This document shows positions 45,732 through 59,593 of a DNA stretch of 64,000 bases, piece after piece (position 1 is the stretch's first letter; every line of letters starts with the position of its first letter). The notes beneath the pieces are model-generated. The model made no database searches. It was given only the letters and a program-made list of their open reading frames with translations, and was not told the origin of the DNA. The translations under genes and the position numbers were made by a program. This DNA comes from Hypoxylon rubiginosum (Eukaryota > Ascomycota > Sordariomycetes > Xylariales > Hypoxylaceae), in assembly GCA_902806565.1 (NCBI GenBank), contig CADCXA010000056.1:682001-746000 (forward strand), written 5' to 3'.

Positions 45732-48700
45732 ATTATATAAAAATTATAATTTTAATAAATATTATAACTTTTTATTTATATATAATTTTATATAAAAAAA
45801 CTTTATTAAATTTAACTAACATTTAATTAATTTAAATAATCTTAAATAAGTATAATACTTAGTTTTTATTATCTTTATTTAAAATTTAAAAAAATCTTTT
45901 AATAATTTTTTTATAATTAACTTTTATTTAATTTTATACTTTAAAATAATAAAAAAAACCTATCCTTTTTTTTATTCTTATTTTTAAATAAGTATTTTTA
46001 AAAGCTTTTTTAAACTCCAGGCTTTTATTATATTTTATTAATAAAAAAATCTTATAATTAAAAACAATTTTTCTTTAAATAAAATTAATTATAATTTTTA
46101 TTTTAACATTAAAAATAACTTTTACTTTAAATTAATTATTAACCTTTTTTTTTACTTTTATAATAACTTTTTTCTTTTAATTATAAAATATATATTATAT
46201 ATTAATAATTTATATAATAAAAAAACCACTTAATTTATTATATAAACTTAACTTATAAAACTTAATAATTTAAAACTTTTAATAATTAAAATATATAAAA
46301 ATAACTTAAATTATATTTAAATTTATTTTTTTTTAATAATATATATTTTTTACTTTATTAATTATAAAATTATATATTTTATAATTATATTTAATATAAC
46401 GTTTCTAAATAATTAACTTTTTTTATAAAAATAAATTAATAATTTATTACTAATAAAACTTTTTTTTAGGTTTTTTTTATAAAACATTTTTAGTTATTAT
46501 ATATTAAAATATTTTATTTTAAAATCTCGTTTTAATATACTAATTTTTTATTATCTTTTTATTTTTTAAATAAAAAAAATAAATAAAAATACTTAAATAT
46601 TTTACGATCTTTTAAAATTTATTATTTTAGTTTTTTAATAATTATAATAAAAGATATTTAACATTAAAAAAAGCTAGAAAAATTAAAATAATTTAAATAA
46701 AATAAATTTAATTATTAACGTATTTATTAATATCGCTTTTTTATTAGTTATTTTTTTTATTTAAAAGATTTTTTTTTTTATAAAATAAAAAGTTAATTAT
46801 TATATTAAACTTACTAAATATATACTTAATCTTAAAATTAAACAATTTAATATAAATAATTTATTAAATTAACTTTATTTTTAATAAACTTATAAATTTA
46901 TTATTTAACTAAGTAATTAATATTTTTACGTTTATTTATAATAAAAAATAAATATTATAAAAATAAATTTATAACTAATAAAAAGATTTTATAACAGTTA
47001 AAACTTTAAGTTTTAAAATATTATAATTCTTTTTTATTTTATATTATATACTTAATTTATATTTTAAAAAATAAAAAATATTTTAATTATTAAACTATTT
47101 TAATATATAATTCCAACTATTTTTTAAGGTATTTATTTATAAGATAATTAACTTTTTATAAATATAGTTAAAATTAATAAAATATAAGATATTATTTAAT
47201 ATATTTTTTAATATTTATATAACTTGTTTTTAATTTTTTATTTATTTTTATAAGGTATTTTTTTAAAATAACTTTATTAAAAATATAATAATTAAAACGT
47301 ATAATTTAACTTAAAGTTTAAAATAAATAATAACGTTAATAAAAAACTTAATATTTTTTATATTTTTATAAAAACCTTATTTTTATATTTTAAAAGTTTT
47401 TAATAAAATTGGTTTTTTTTATAAATATTATAAATATATTTTATAATTTTTATTATTAAATAATAAAATTCTAACTTTTTTTTATTTATTATTATACCAG
47501 TAAATTTAAAATTTAATAAAATAATATTAATATTTTTTATATATTTAAAAATAAAACGTTATACTTTAAAATAAACTTTTTAATTTTTATATTAAATAAT
47601 TAATTTTTTAATTTTTATATTATTAAAAAAAGGTTTATATTTATTTAATATAAAGTTATAAAACATTTAAATAACTATTTTTAAAAAATAAGTAATTAAG
47701 TTTATTACTTTTTATAATAATATTATTATTTTTATTAATTTAATTAATATAATAAAAATTATTAACTATTTATTAAAAAGGTTTAATTTTACTTAATTAT
47801 ATTTTAAAAACCAATTTATTATAAATAAGATTTAATATATTATAAATTTTATAAAAAACTTCTTATAGTTTTTTAATAAAAAAATATCCCGGATTATCTT
47901 TTTATTAAATTTAATATAAAAATTAATTAATTTAAGAAATTTTTTTTTCTTTTTAATAATAAATTAAACATTTTAATATAAACTATGGTTTTTTTATAAA
48001 ATATTGTTTTTTAAGCGCTTTTTTAAAATTTAAATAACTTTATTTTTAAAAAAAGTAAAAATTAAAATACTTTTAATTTATTATATAAAATATAAAATAA
48101 TTTTAATTATATAATTAAACGTTATATTTTTTTTTATATAATTAATCTTATTAAAATCCTAAATTAAAGCCATTTCTTTTTTATAAAATACTTTAATAAA
48201 AATATTTTTTTTAATATTAATTATCTTAAAACTCTTTAACTTTTTTTTAATTACTTTAAATTTATTAAGTTTTAAATATTCACTATAAAACTAAATTATA
48301 AATTTAAAGTAAATATTTTTATAAAAACTTTTTTTATAAAACGTTAAAAGGTTTTTAACTTAATTTTATATTAATTAAAAAAACTCCTTTTTTTAATTAA
48401 ATAATTCTAATAATATAAATTTATTAATAAAAATATTATTAATAAAATTAACTTTTAAAACTTTAAACTTATATATAATATTAATAAAAATTAAGTTGAA
48501 ATTAACTTTTATTTTATATTAACTTTAATTCTTTTTTTTTTTACCTTTTTAATAACTTTTTAAATAGTAGTTTTTATAGTTTTAAAAAAATTATTATTTA
48601 TTAATATATAAAAAATTGTTTTGTTTTTATTAAAATTATATTTAAAAGTATTTATTAAACTAATTTATATATTATTATAAAAATTATTAAAAAAGTTAAA

Positions 48701-51700
48701 AAAATCCATTTTATTAATTAATATTAATAATATTTATAAATTTATTTTATAAAATAAAACGTTTTTTTTTATTATTATTTACTTTTTTTATTATAAGTTT
48801 TTTATAGTTATTAATATAATTTTAACTGTTAATAATTAATAGTTTTTTAAAATAAACTTTAATTATATTAATTCCTTTATTTATTTTTTACTTAATTAAT
48901 TAAATATTAATAGTATTTTTATTAATATTTTTTTAAAAGTTAAGTTATTTATTATTTTAAAGTTTTTATAATAAAAACTTATTTTTATAAAAAAAATAAA
49001 ATTTAATTTTAATAATAATTTAAATAATATAAAAATATTTTTTATAATATAAATTAAACATTATAAAAATTAGTTTTTAATTTAAATAAAACTTTTTATA
49101 ATTTTTATAATTTTTATAAAAATATAAAATCTAAATTTTAATTATATTAAATAAATCTTAAATATTAAAAACTTAAATTTTATTATATAAAACTTAATAA
49201 TTAAATTAGATTATACTTTTATATTAATTATTATAACTATTTTATTCTTATTTTTATATAATCTTATTTTAATTAAAAATTAAAATAAAAATTAAATATA
49301 TATAACTAGATTATAATAAATAAAATTCTTTTATATATAAAAAAAACTTATATAAAAAAATAATAATAAAAACTTTTTTTTATTAATTAAATTAGCTTAA
49401 ATAAAGTTTTTTTAAATTTTAAGTTTTAAGTTTATTTTATTTATATTAACAAGGTTTTTTTTATATTTTTTAATAATAAACTTAATAATATATATAAAAG
49501 TAAAATAAACTTATAATTTATTTAATATATTTTTAAATAAACTTATAAATTTTAATATTATTTAAATTATTTTTCTTTAAATAATTAAAAATTACTTATT
49601 TAAATTAATTATAATTTTTTTAAACTAGAATTTTTAAACTTTATAATTAAAAAAAGCGCTAGTTTTAATAAGCCTTAAATTTTTAATAAAATTAACAACT
49701 TTTAAAAACTTTTATAAAACTTTTTTAATATTATTATTTTTACTTTTAATATTAATATTAATAAAATCTTTTTTAAAATTTATCTTTTATTTAATACTAA
49801 AAATTTAATTAAAGTTTTTTATTTAAAAAATAATATATATTTTAATTTAATTAAAATTCTTTTATATTTATTTTTTATAATAATAAATATATATATTTAA
49901 ATTATTAAAAATTAAGTTATTATTTAAATTTAAAATAAAATTAATATTTAAATAAAAAATATTAACTTAATTTAATCTTTTTTATAAATAAAACTTTTAT
50001 AACTTTTTTTTTTTTTTATTTATTTACATTTTATAAAAAATTTTAATTTATATTTAATAATATTTTATATAACAAATAACTAAATTACTACTTAAATTAC
50101 ACTTTTTAATATAACTAAAAATATTTTTTTTAATAAAAACTTTTTAATAATATATTTTAATAATAATATATCTAAAAATTAAGATATTTATAAATTTTAT
50201 ATTCCTTATTATCTTTTTTAAAATATATTTTCTACTTATATAATTATAATATAAAATATTATTATTATTTAAATATTTAACTATTTTATAACTTATTATA
50301 AAATAAAAAATATCTTTATAAAAATAATAATTTTAAAAGTTATAATTTAACTTTAAATTTATATATTTTAAATTAAACGCTTATTAATAATTTAATAAGG
50401 TTTAACTAATTAATAATTTAATTTAATTAATTTATAAATTAAAAAAAAAACCTTTTATATTTAATATATTAATTAATATAATAACTTTAATTTAATATAA
50501 ACTTTAATTATTAAAATAAAAATTAAAATTATAAAACCTATTTTTTATACTTTTAATTTCTTTTTTTAAATTAACATTTTAAATTTTTATTTTAAAAAAC
50601 TATTTAATAAACTTATTAATTTTATTAATTAAAAATAATAAAAATAAACTTTTTTTTATAATAAACTTTAATAAAATTTAAATATTAATTTTAACTTTTT
50701 AAGTTTTTTAATTAATAATATTATTATTATTCTCATTATTTAAATTATATTTAATATAATTAATAATAATCTTATTTTTATTTATATTAAAAATTTATAA
50801 ATAAAAATTTATTTACTTAATTACTGTTTTTTTAAAATTCTTAAAATTTATAACTTTTAAATTATTAAAACTTTTTTTAATATAAATAACCAACTATTTT
50901 TTAATAATTAAAAATAAAAACTTTTATAATATATAAAAATAAATATTATTATTAATTAACTTATTTTATAATTTAACTTTAAATATAATAATTTTATAAT
51001 TAAAAATTAAACTATTAACTATTTTAAAAAAATTTATATCTTTTATTTTTTTTTTTAAAATATTAATTTAATCTTAAATTATTAAATATTATTTTAAGTT
51101 AATGATATTAAAAACTTTTTTAAACTTATTTTTTACCTTTTTTTAAGTAATATATTTAAAGATTAAGGTTTTAATTTTACACTTAATTTTTAAAAAAAAT
51201 ATAAATTTAAAAACTTTAAAAATTCTAAATTAATTAATATATTTAAGTTAAATAAAATACTAATTAAAACTAGATAATTATTAAAATATATAAAATTTAT
51301 TAAACTAAATATTTTTTTATTATTTTAAGTTTATAATAAAAAAAATAAATATAAATATATTTTTATATAATTTTTTTTTAACTTATAATTTCTAAGTTAT
51401 TAATAATTATATTAATAATTATAACTAAATTTATATTATTTAAAATAATAAAACTAAAAATTAATATAATTATTAAAATAAAGTTATTTTAAAATATAAT
51501 AAAAAAGAAAATATTAAATAAAAATTATTTTTAAATAAAATTAACATTATAACTAACTTTAATTAATTCTTTAAAAATATTTTTAAAACTTTAATTTTTT
51601 ATATTAATAATAATAAAGTTAATAAAACTTATATTTAATTTTAAAATATTTAATAAATATTTAAAAAAACTTTTTTTAAAAAAAGTAAATAAAAAAATAA

Positions 51701-52316
51701 ATAATAAATAATTTATTAATTATAAAAAAAAACTATTAAATAAAAAATCTTATTTTAAAAACATATATAAAATCTCTTAAGTAACTTTTTCTAATTTTAT
51801 TTTTACACTTTTTAATAAGCTTTTTTAAAAATATAATATATTATTTTTAAAATTTATATTTTTTAAGGTATTAATTAAGTTATTAATTAAATTATTAATA
51901 AATAATAATATTTTTTATAAAAATATTATTATTAGTTTAAATAAAAATCTTATTATTAAAATAATAAATTAAATTAATAAAATAAGCTTTATAAATATTT
52001 TTAAAAAATCTATTTTTTTAAAATATAAAATTTCTTTATTAACTTTACTTAATATTTAATTAAACTAAAAATAATTTAGTTTATAAAATTAAAATTCCTA
52101 ATATTTTAAATAAGTTTTTTTTTTTAAAATATACTAGTATATATTTTTATATTAATATTTATAATATTAACTAAAGTTTTTTAATTTTATATTTTATAAT
52201 ATATAATTATTTAAATAATTATTTTAAGCGTAAATTTAAATTTTTAAAGATTTTAATATTTTAATTTTATTGTTAAATATTTAAATCTTAATTTATTAAA
52301 TTTTTAAATTCTAAGT

Positions 52317-52475
52317 TTTATTATTAAATTTTATTACTAGGTTTTATTATTAAATCTTATTATTAAATCTTATTATTAAATTTTATTACTAGGTTTTATT
52401 ACTAGGTTTTAATATTTAATTTTATTATTAAATTTTATTACTAGGTTTTATTATTAAATTTTATTATTAAATCTT
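52317..52475 (+). repeat. AT-rich tandem repeat with 13-14 bp unit
   Basis: Units such as TTTTATTATTAAA and TTTTATTACTAGG recur about ten times in register. The alternating AAA/AGG ends show C/T and G/A decay within the array. It lies inside the outer decayed region, near the right candidate LTR. Confidence 0.7.
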
Positions 52476-52924
52476 ATAATTTTAATTTTTAAATTCTTAG
52501 TTTTTAAGTTTTTAATTATAATATTTTAACAATTAAAATAAATACTTTAATTTAAAATTCTCAATTATAATTTTATTTAAAATAACGTTTAATTAAGTTT
52601 TTTATATTTAATAAATCCTATAAATTTTAATTATTTTATAATATTAAAAATAACTTACTTATTAATTTAATAGTTTAATTAATATAAATTTACAGCGATT
52701 AATATAAAATAACTTAATTTACACTAAAATTTTAAATTTAAAGCTTTTTTTAAAATATTAAACTCTATTAAATATACAAGTTTTAATTTATAATAAAATT
52801 TTTTAAAATTAATAATAATCTTTTAATAAAATATAAAATAAAATTCTTAAAATTCTTTATTAATTAAATTAAAATTAATATAATCCTTTTAAAACTAAAA
52901 TTATAAGTTTAAATCTTATAATAA

Positions 52925-53212
52925 TCACTAATTATAATAAAACTTTACTTTTATATTAATAATTTTTAATTTAAATAATAATTATATTATTATTTATTTT
53001 AAATTATATTTAACTTAAAAAATAACTTAAAAAATATCTTAATTAACACATTTAAAATATCTTATAAAAAAATATATATTCTTATAATATATAACTATTT
53101 AATTATATAAAAAACTTTATAAACTTTTTAAAAAAAAAATAAAAAGAATTTAATTATAAAATAATTATATAACTTTTTATAAAACATTAATCACTATATC
53201 TTATTATAATAT
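52925..53212 (+). repeat. Possible decayed LTR of an old outer element, right copy
   Basis: Direct-repeat partner of 29,525-29,812. The two are separated by about 23.4 kb, of which about 11.5 kb is the Copia nest, leaving about 12 kb, plausible for an older retroelement or a nest of several. Confidence 0.5.
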
Positions 53213-55380
53213 ATATTAAAATAAATAAAAAAACTTAATTATAAACTTTTTATTATATTAAATTTCTTTATATATATTAATACTTATAATTTAAATATTT
53301 AATTTTTAATTAAAATAAATTTTTTATATTAAAAATTTAATTTAATTTATTATTTCCTTAATTTAATTAAATTAATATATAGTTTTTATAATAAAATAAT
53401 ATTTATTTAAATTTATTTTATTATTATAAAAACTATATTATAATAAAACTTTAATTATATTATATTAACTTATAAAACTATTAAAAATAATCTTTAAATA
53501 CTATTATATTAATTTTAATATAAGCAATAAAACATTGCTTTTTTATTATAAAAATTTAAAATTATACGTAATAATTTATATAAATAAATTTTAAAAAATA
53601 TTAATATTTTTTATTATTTTTTTAATATTATTATATAACTATTTAATTAATATAATAATTAAAATATTATATTAATTAAGTTTTTAAATAATATTTTTAA
53701 TTTTTTATTTATTAATATTTTTATATATAATTTAATATTATTATTTATTTATTTATTTAATAATAAATAATTATTTTTTATTAAAATATATTAAGATTTT
53801 ATTTATATATTTTAATTTAATTAAATATATTATAAAATTTATTAAATAAAAACTTTTATAATTTATATATTTTAATAATTTATTATATATTTTTTTATAA
53901 AACATATTATAATTTAAATATTTCTTTTTATAAAAATATAATTAAAAGTTATAAAAATTTTAATAATAAATATATTATATAATATAAAGTTTTTAATTAA
54001 AATATTAAATAAATTTTAAGTTAAATATTTTAAAACTTACTTTTATAAATTATATAAAAAAAATAATTTAATTTTAAATTAAAAGATATTTTATATTAAA
54101 ATATTATATAAATTTAAAAAAAATTTATTCTTTATTTATAATAATATAAATTTTTTATTTTATAAAAGTTTTTATTATTTTAATATTATTATAAATTTAA
54201 AACTTTTTAAAAACCTTAGTTATTATATAAATATATTATTTTATTACTTTTTTAATTAAACCTTTTTTTTTTTTTTAAAAAAAACTAAAATATTAAAAAT
54301 TAAATTTTAACTTTTTTATTTAAAAATTTAAAAACCTATTTAAATTAAATAAACTATATATTTTTAATATTATTAAATTTTAAATTAATATATTTAAATA
54401 AATTTAATTAAAATTTAATTAAATTAAAATCTTTTTAATTATAATTTTTTAAGATTTTAATAAAAAAATATTAATTTTTATTTTTTTAATTAATTTTAAT
54501 TTATTTATTAAAAAATTTAATTATTATATTAATTTATTAAAACTTATTAATTTAAAAAAAATTTTATATTTTATATAATTAAATTATTTTCTAATTATTT
54601 AAATTAATAAAAAAAGTTAATAAAATAATTTTAATAATTATTATATATATTTATATAAATAAAATATAAAATTTATATATTAAATTATTAATTATTATAA
54701 AAATTATTAAAATTATTATAAATATATATTATTATTATTTAAGTTTTAAAATTTTTAAAACTTTAATAATTATATTATTTATTATATTATTTTATTTATT
54801 AATTTTTTTATTTTTTTTATTTTTAAAAAAAATTAAAAAAAAAATTTATTTATTAATAATTTTTTAAAAATAATATAAATTATTATATAAGTTTTATTTA
54901 TTTATTAATAATATAAATTAATTTAATAATTAAATAAAATAATATTAATAATTTATATTATTTTTATTAATATATTATAATAAATAATATATTAAACCTT
55001 ATTTTAATTAAAATAATTAAAAATAAAAATTATAATATTATTATTAAATTAACTTTTTATAATATTAATAAAAAAATCAATAATTTTTAAATTTATAAAT
55101 AATATAATTATATATTTATATTTATAAATTTTTAAATTAAAAATTTTATTAATTATAATATTATTAATTATAAATATAATTTTATATATAATATAAAATA
55201 CGTAAAATATATATATTTTAAAAATATTAATAATAAGTTTTTTTAAATATTATTTATTATTAAAGTTCTTATTATTAAAAAAGTAAAATATAAAAGATTT
55301 TAAAGATTTTATTATTTTAAATAAGATATAAAAACTATAATTAGTTTTATTATAAACTGTAAACAGCTTTAAAAATAAAA

Positions 55381-55700
55381 AAAATGGGAAAATTCAATCA
55401 ATTACATGCTGTTTAAATCGAAAAATCAAATTTTACACCTTAGAGCAAGAAGTGTAAAAAGTTGTTATAGGAAGCTTAACAATGGCGCGGTAACTGTGTG
55501 GCTCAGGGCTGCGTATAGTACCAACATCGCCAGGAAGGATATCTTGCTTACGAGACCCTTTCTCAGGGCACAAATCTATATAAGGAGTAGAGGGGTGCGC
55601 TCTGGGCTTTGTATACTTCAATTCAGATACCGCTTAATCGGCGCCTCTTAGCCAAGTACCCAAACGGTGACGTAACCAACCCCTGAAAGGTCTAGGAACA
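55381..55700. other. Boundary sequence and SDR upstream region
   Basis: 320 bp of normal composition from the end of the AT-rich block to the SDR start codon. If the SDR has its own promoter, it must be here. A short open frame (55,406-55,651) has no recognisable features. Confidence 0.5.
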
Positions 55701-56698
55701 ATGATCGATACCACAGGCTACGCGTTTGTCACAGGCGGTGGTATATTCAACAGCAATTCATATTTCTTCCAGCTGCTGACATCATCTAGGAAGCGGGATC
55801 GGCAAGGCATGTTCTTTACTATTCGCCGAGCAGGGCGTCCGTGGCCTCCTGGTCGCGGACTTGAATCTCGAGACTGCCCGGAACACAGTCGCGGAAGCGA
55901 CCGCTGCCGCCACGAACCCGGCTTTTCGAGCAGAGGCGATCGAGATCGACGTCTCGCTCGAAGCGTCCGTCAAGCAAGGCGTTGAGCACATGGTCAAGTC
56001 TTTCGGGCGCATCGACTACTGCGTACACTCCGCGGGAGTATGTTTAGGCACGATCAAATTCTAATTAACAACCACCCTTTTACTCACGAGTCGCAAATTA
56101 GATACCGCTGCGATCCTACGCCCCGGTCGCAAGCGCTAGCCTCCTCGAGTTCCAAGACCTCAACAGGGTGCACGTTCAAGGGACCTTCCTCGTCACGGGC
56201 GCGGTGTCGGCGGCGATGGCCTCCCAGGAGCCGAAGCCGGTCGACGCCTCTTCCCCTGAGCGGGGCGTCGTCCGCGGTTCCATCGTCAACATGGCCTCCG
56301 CAGCGGCCTTGATTACGCCGCCTAACATGGTTCAGTACAGCGCGGCAAAGTTTGCCGTGCACGGAATCACCAAGACTGCTGGTATGTACCTACCCTTCTA
56401 ACAAGCGTTTCGGGTCATTTGGCCTTGCAGCCTGACGAATCTTGCAGCTATCGAGAATGCGCCCCTTGGTATCCGTGTGAACTGCTTGTGTCCCGCCTGG
56501 ACCGAGACACCGCTCTTGCGGCAGACGATGGATGCCATACCTCCGCTTAACGATCAGACACTGTTAAATGGCATACCAATGCAGCGTATAGGGACCGCTA
56601 AGGAGGTTGCCCAGTCTGCTATATTTCTATGCAGCACATGGTCTAGCTTCATCACGGGGCTTGCTCTTCCTATCGATGGAGGAATGACTATTTTCTAG
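55701..56698 (+). CDS. Short-chain dehydrogenase/reductase, 272 aa, 4 exons
   Basis: Exons 55701-55740, 55790-56037, 56102-56381 and 56448-56698 sum to 819 nt with no stop. The product is a classical NAD(P)-dependent SDR. TGGGSGIG at residues 11-18 binds the cofactor, LVADLN follows strand 2, HSAG replaces the usual NNAG, and Ser162 with YSAAK (Tyr175, Lys179) forms the catalytic set. The C-terminal LPIDGG loop is typical of the family. An Asp after strand 2 (VADLN) suggests NAD rather than NADP preference. The substrate is unknown. The gene starts only 320 bp from the AT-rich block yet shows no decay. The first intron falls inside the glycine-rich loop codon. Confidence 0.88.
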
Positions 56699-57339
56699 CT
56701 TAATACTCTTAGTAAAGGAGAGTGGTGTATCACTGGCTTTTTTTTCTTGTTAATACGAGTCGTTTGAGCTGATCAGGGCTGGCCGAGTACAGTGTCGAGT
56801 TAAACATCGTCAGGAGTCTGGGGAGGGCTCGGGAACCTGCGTTAATCGAAGGATGTGACCGGATAGATTAGGCAGCCATGGCCCATTCTAAATATCAGGC
56901 ATCCAATGGAGTTGGTAACACCTGCAGCCTCCATGGTTTCACGTATGATGTGAATAGCCGTTATTCACCGAAGCTACAACGGGTGAGTCATTCGAATAGA
57001 AACCGAGAGAACAACGGTGTTTGATGATTCATTCTCGCAGTGTAGAACTGATGGGAACTTTTCGATTGTAACATGTTGGAAAATTTTAATAGGCCATCAA
57101 TTTATCACGATGAAGCCGGTTACTTGCGCCGGCTATCGCCTCCCGCCCCCCTTAGGCGCCACGCATTGATTAGCAATGCCGTTTGTTTTGATGAAGTGGC
57201 TCAGAACCGGTCTGCTAGGCAGCTAGGAGAACCATTCAAGTATTAGCATATATCTTCGTTGTTAGACTTCGTTCTCATCATTCCCATCGATTCATTTACT
57301 ATCCTATTCCTACCGTCTACTCCCATAGCTTCTGTAGAA
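56699..57339. other. Intergenic, no gene seen
   Basis: About 640 bp between two plus-strand genes, with an early T-run at about 56,737 that may belong to the SDR 3' end. An open frame upstream of 57,340 could extend the next protein N-terminally by 27 residues. Confidence 0.5.
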
Positions 57340-59010
57340 ATGGACACTCCATCAGTTTCGGACATCACCCCTGATCAACAGGGAAAGGACAATACGTCCG
57401 AGTTGTTGGATGAACTCGGTGTATTGATGGAGAGAAGCCAAGGAGAGTTCGCCTTTGCCTGTGGAGGGTTTGTGGCCCTGCCTGGTCAAGAAGAACCTGG
57501 TAGCCAACATGGCTCAGGTTCGACTTCATCTTCCGAGACGATGGCCTCTGAGAAAACATCAAGCAGACCAATCACGTTGCGCTGGGACCCTGACGACTCT
57601 TCAACACCAGCCTCTCAGTGCAAGTTGGTTTTCCCCCTGGAACCATGCACGTCTGAGAACCTAGCACGTCTCACGGCTACTATGTCTCCTGCCACGTTCG
57701 GCTTCAACGGGGAAGACGTGTACGACGAGACTTACCGACGAGCTTTGAAACTCGACCCTTCGCAATTCTCGACAGATTTCTGCCCTTACGAGTTGGGGAT
57801 CATCGATATCATAGCACAAATTCTGCTTCCGACGACTCGAGTCCCGGACAACAATCTAACGGCTGTCCGAGCGGAGCTATATAATCTCAATGTCAGCCAC
57901 AGACAGGGCTCGTAGGAAGATAGGAGGTTCATGTCTAACACGGGGATATAGATATACGCCGGACCATCTGGCCACTTTCGCGCGCATGTCGACACTCCAC
58001 GGTCGAACTTGCAGATCGGATCTCTCGTCGTCTGTCTGCCCGCTACATTCGAAGGCGGGAACCTGTAAGCAGCGATTCCGGCCATTCCACCACCTTATTC
58101 CATCTCTAGGCTGTCAGGAAACAAGCGCTGACGATATTCTCTGCTGTAGCGAGGTCCGTCACCATGGCAAAACTGTGGTATACGACTGGACCGGGTCCAA
58201 GGGCTCCCAGCCTGCGATTCAATGGGCCGCCTTCTACTCCGACTGCGAACATGAGGTCCAGAAGGTACAGTCGGGGCATCGTGTCACGCTGACGTATAAC
58301 CTCTATGCCATGAGAGGGAACGGTCGCCTGGCGGAGTGTAGGACAGGTATCGACTATGCTAATCTCCCGCTCTATAAGCATGTGCGAGCCCTGATCGTGG
58401 ACGAATCTTTTATGCCGTCTGGTGAGTTATATCAAGTACTAAGTACACCCTCGACTTATCAGGTAGCTAACAGTCCGTACAGGTGGCCGCCTGGGTTTCT
58501 TTACCACTCACAGCTATCCTCACACCAGCAAGTCTTCTTTCCTTCCAGCGGCTCTCAAAGGGCTCGACATGGCAGTCTGGAACGTTTTCTTCTCCCTTCA
58601 CTGTAAAGTCGAGCTCAGGCCTGTGGCGCATATGGACGGGCGTGATTTCGGACAAGGATATTTCGATAGCCTCGGGGATTTCTTTCCCTTCGAGCCGAAC
58701 GCGTATATAAATTATATGGAGAGCCTCGAGGATTTCAATTGTGTAGTCGAATGTTGGAGTGGTCAGCGTGGTGGGTACTCCGATGACTTGGTTTGGTTGA
58801 ACAAGTCTGGGCATAAGGAGTATCAATTCTCCATGTCAGCTGTCAGTTTCACTCTAATTCGGCCGATTTTCGAAGACACTAACTAATATGAGCCTTTGTC
58901 AGTACGGTAATCATTCATGTACTGATACAGTCTACTCCTCGTGCGCTATCATTATCAAGATACCTCCTTACGACGAGCGAAAGTCCTATGTCAAGGACGA
59001 GTCAGATTAG
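57340..59010 (+). CDS. 2-oxoglutarate/Fe(II) oxygenase-like protein, 467 aa, 5 exons
   Basis: Exons 57340-57891, 57952-58064, 58150-58421, 58483-58841 and 58903-59010 join into 1,404 nt without a stop. The core fits the prolyl-4-hydroxylase-like double-stranded beta helix found in many fungal hypothetical proteins. HFRAHVDTPRS gives the iron ligands His196 and Asp198. LQIGSLVVCLPATFEGGNL and EVRHHGKT form the next strands, DCEHEV gives His256, and GHRVTLTYN gives the 2-oxoglutarate-binding Arg266. A C-terminal region starts with GGRLGFFTTHSYPHT and ends in KIPPYDERKSY. All four key residues are present, so catalysis is plausible; the substrate is unknown. The first intron has a GTCAGC donor, less common but consistent with the family sequence. 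An upstream in-frame extension to 57,259 is possible. Confidence 0.82.
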
Positions 59011-59512
59011 CAGCTCTACCATGTCGCCAAAGCCAACTGCGATATAACGGAAGAATGAGATATGATTGAAATTATGCACCAAATGGCGACTCTAGATGAG
59101 GTATGGGGTGATTGAAACTGGGCTAAGATGAATGCGGATATGAGATAGCGATCTGAAGCTCAATAGAGTAGGTAACTCATACGCTCCTTTCACCAATATT
59201 CCATGCTTTTCAAGGGTGCGAGTGACTACTGCAGCGACAAGATCAGCCAATCAATAAGGAAACAGCGACGTTGTTGCACGAAAATATATGAACTTAACAG
59301 ATACCAAGCTCCGGGTATATACAAGTGGCGACGACAAAGGGACCAAACCCCTGACAGGAACCAAGAGGCCTATCCCCAGGTGAGGGCAAAGAGGACCATC
59401 TCCCGTAATATTCATCTCTTGTATCAACTAACAGACCAGCTGTCCTACTCGGGCGGCAAGGGCTAAGACCCTGACAACTGCTTCGGATGTGAAAAAGGGG
59501 CCAAAAAGGATT
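59011..59512. other. Intergenic, no gene seen
   Basis: About 500 bp between the dioxygenase stop and the 3' end of the tRNA gene. The T-run complement at 59,503-59,507 is the tRNA terminator. Nothing else is recognised. Confidence 0.5.
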
Positions 59513-59593
59513 GACTGCTACGGGAATCGAACCCGCAATCTTCACCAAGCTCCTATGCCGGAAGGTGACGCGATTCCGTTTCGCCAAGCAGTC
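59513..59593 (-). tRNA. tRNA-Arg (anticodon CCG) with a likely 10-nt intron
   Basis: The minus strand folds into a complete cloverleaf. The acceptor stem GACTGCT pairs with AGCAGTC over 7 bp, the D stem is GCGA/TCGC, the anticodon stem TCACC/GGTGA, and the T arm GCGGG-TTCGATT-CCCGT. Between the anticodon stems lie 17 nt; with a 7-nt loop TTCCGGT this leaves a 10-nt intron after position 37, the standard place in nuclear tRNA genes. The anticodon would be CCG, reading the Arg codon CGG. A run of five T, the pol III terminator, follows the 3' end (59,503-59,507). The intron assignment fixes the anticodon and is the only uncertain point. Confidence 0.85.

Larger units (their letters stand above)
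25830..55380. repeat. AT-rich block with RIP-type decay, nested retroelements
   Basis: Composition changes abruptly near 25,830 and returns to normal near 55,380. The outer parts are almost only A and T; the inner parts (34.2-38.6 and 44.25-45.7 kb) keep more G and C. Comparing the inner decayed copy with the intact Copia copy shows both C-to-T and G-to-A changes, mostly at CpA/TpG, the signature of repeat-induced point mutation. No gene is readable except the young Copia element at 38,582-44,253. A centromere is a possible alternative identity, since such blocks can be centromeric in ascomycetes, but nothing in the sequence decides that. Confidence 0.9.

Noticed and set aside
25830..55380. 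Mitochondrial DNA insertion as source of the AT-rich block
   Set aside because: No mitochondrial genes, tRNAs or group I introns are readable, while decayed copia sequence with RIP-type changes explains the inner part directly.
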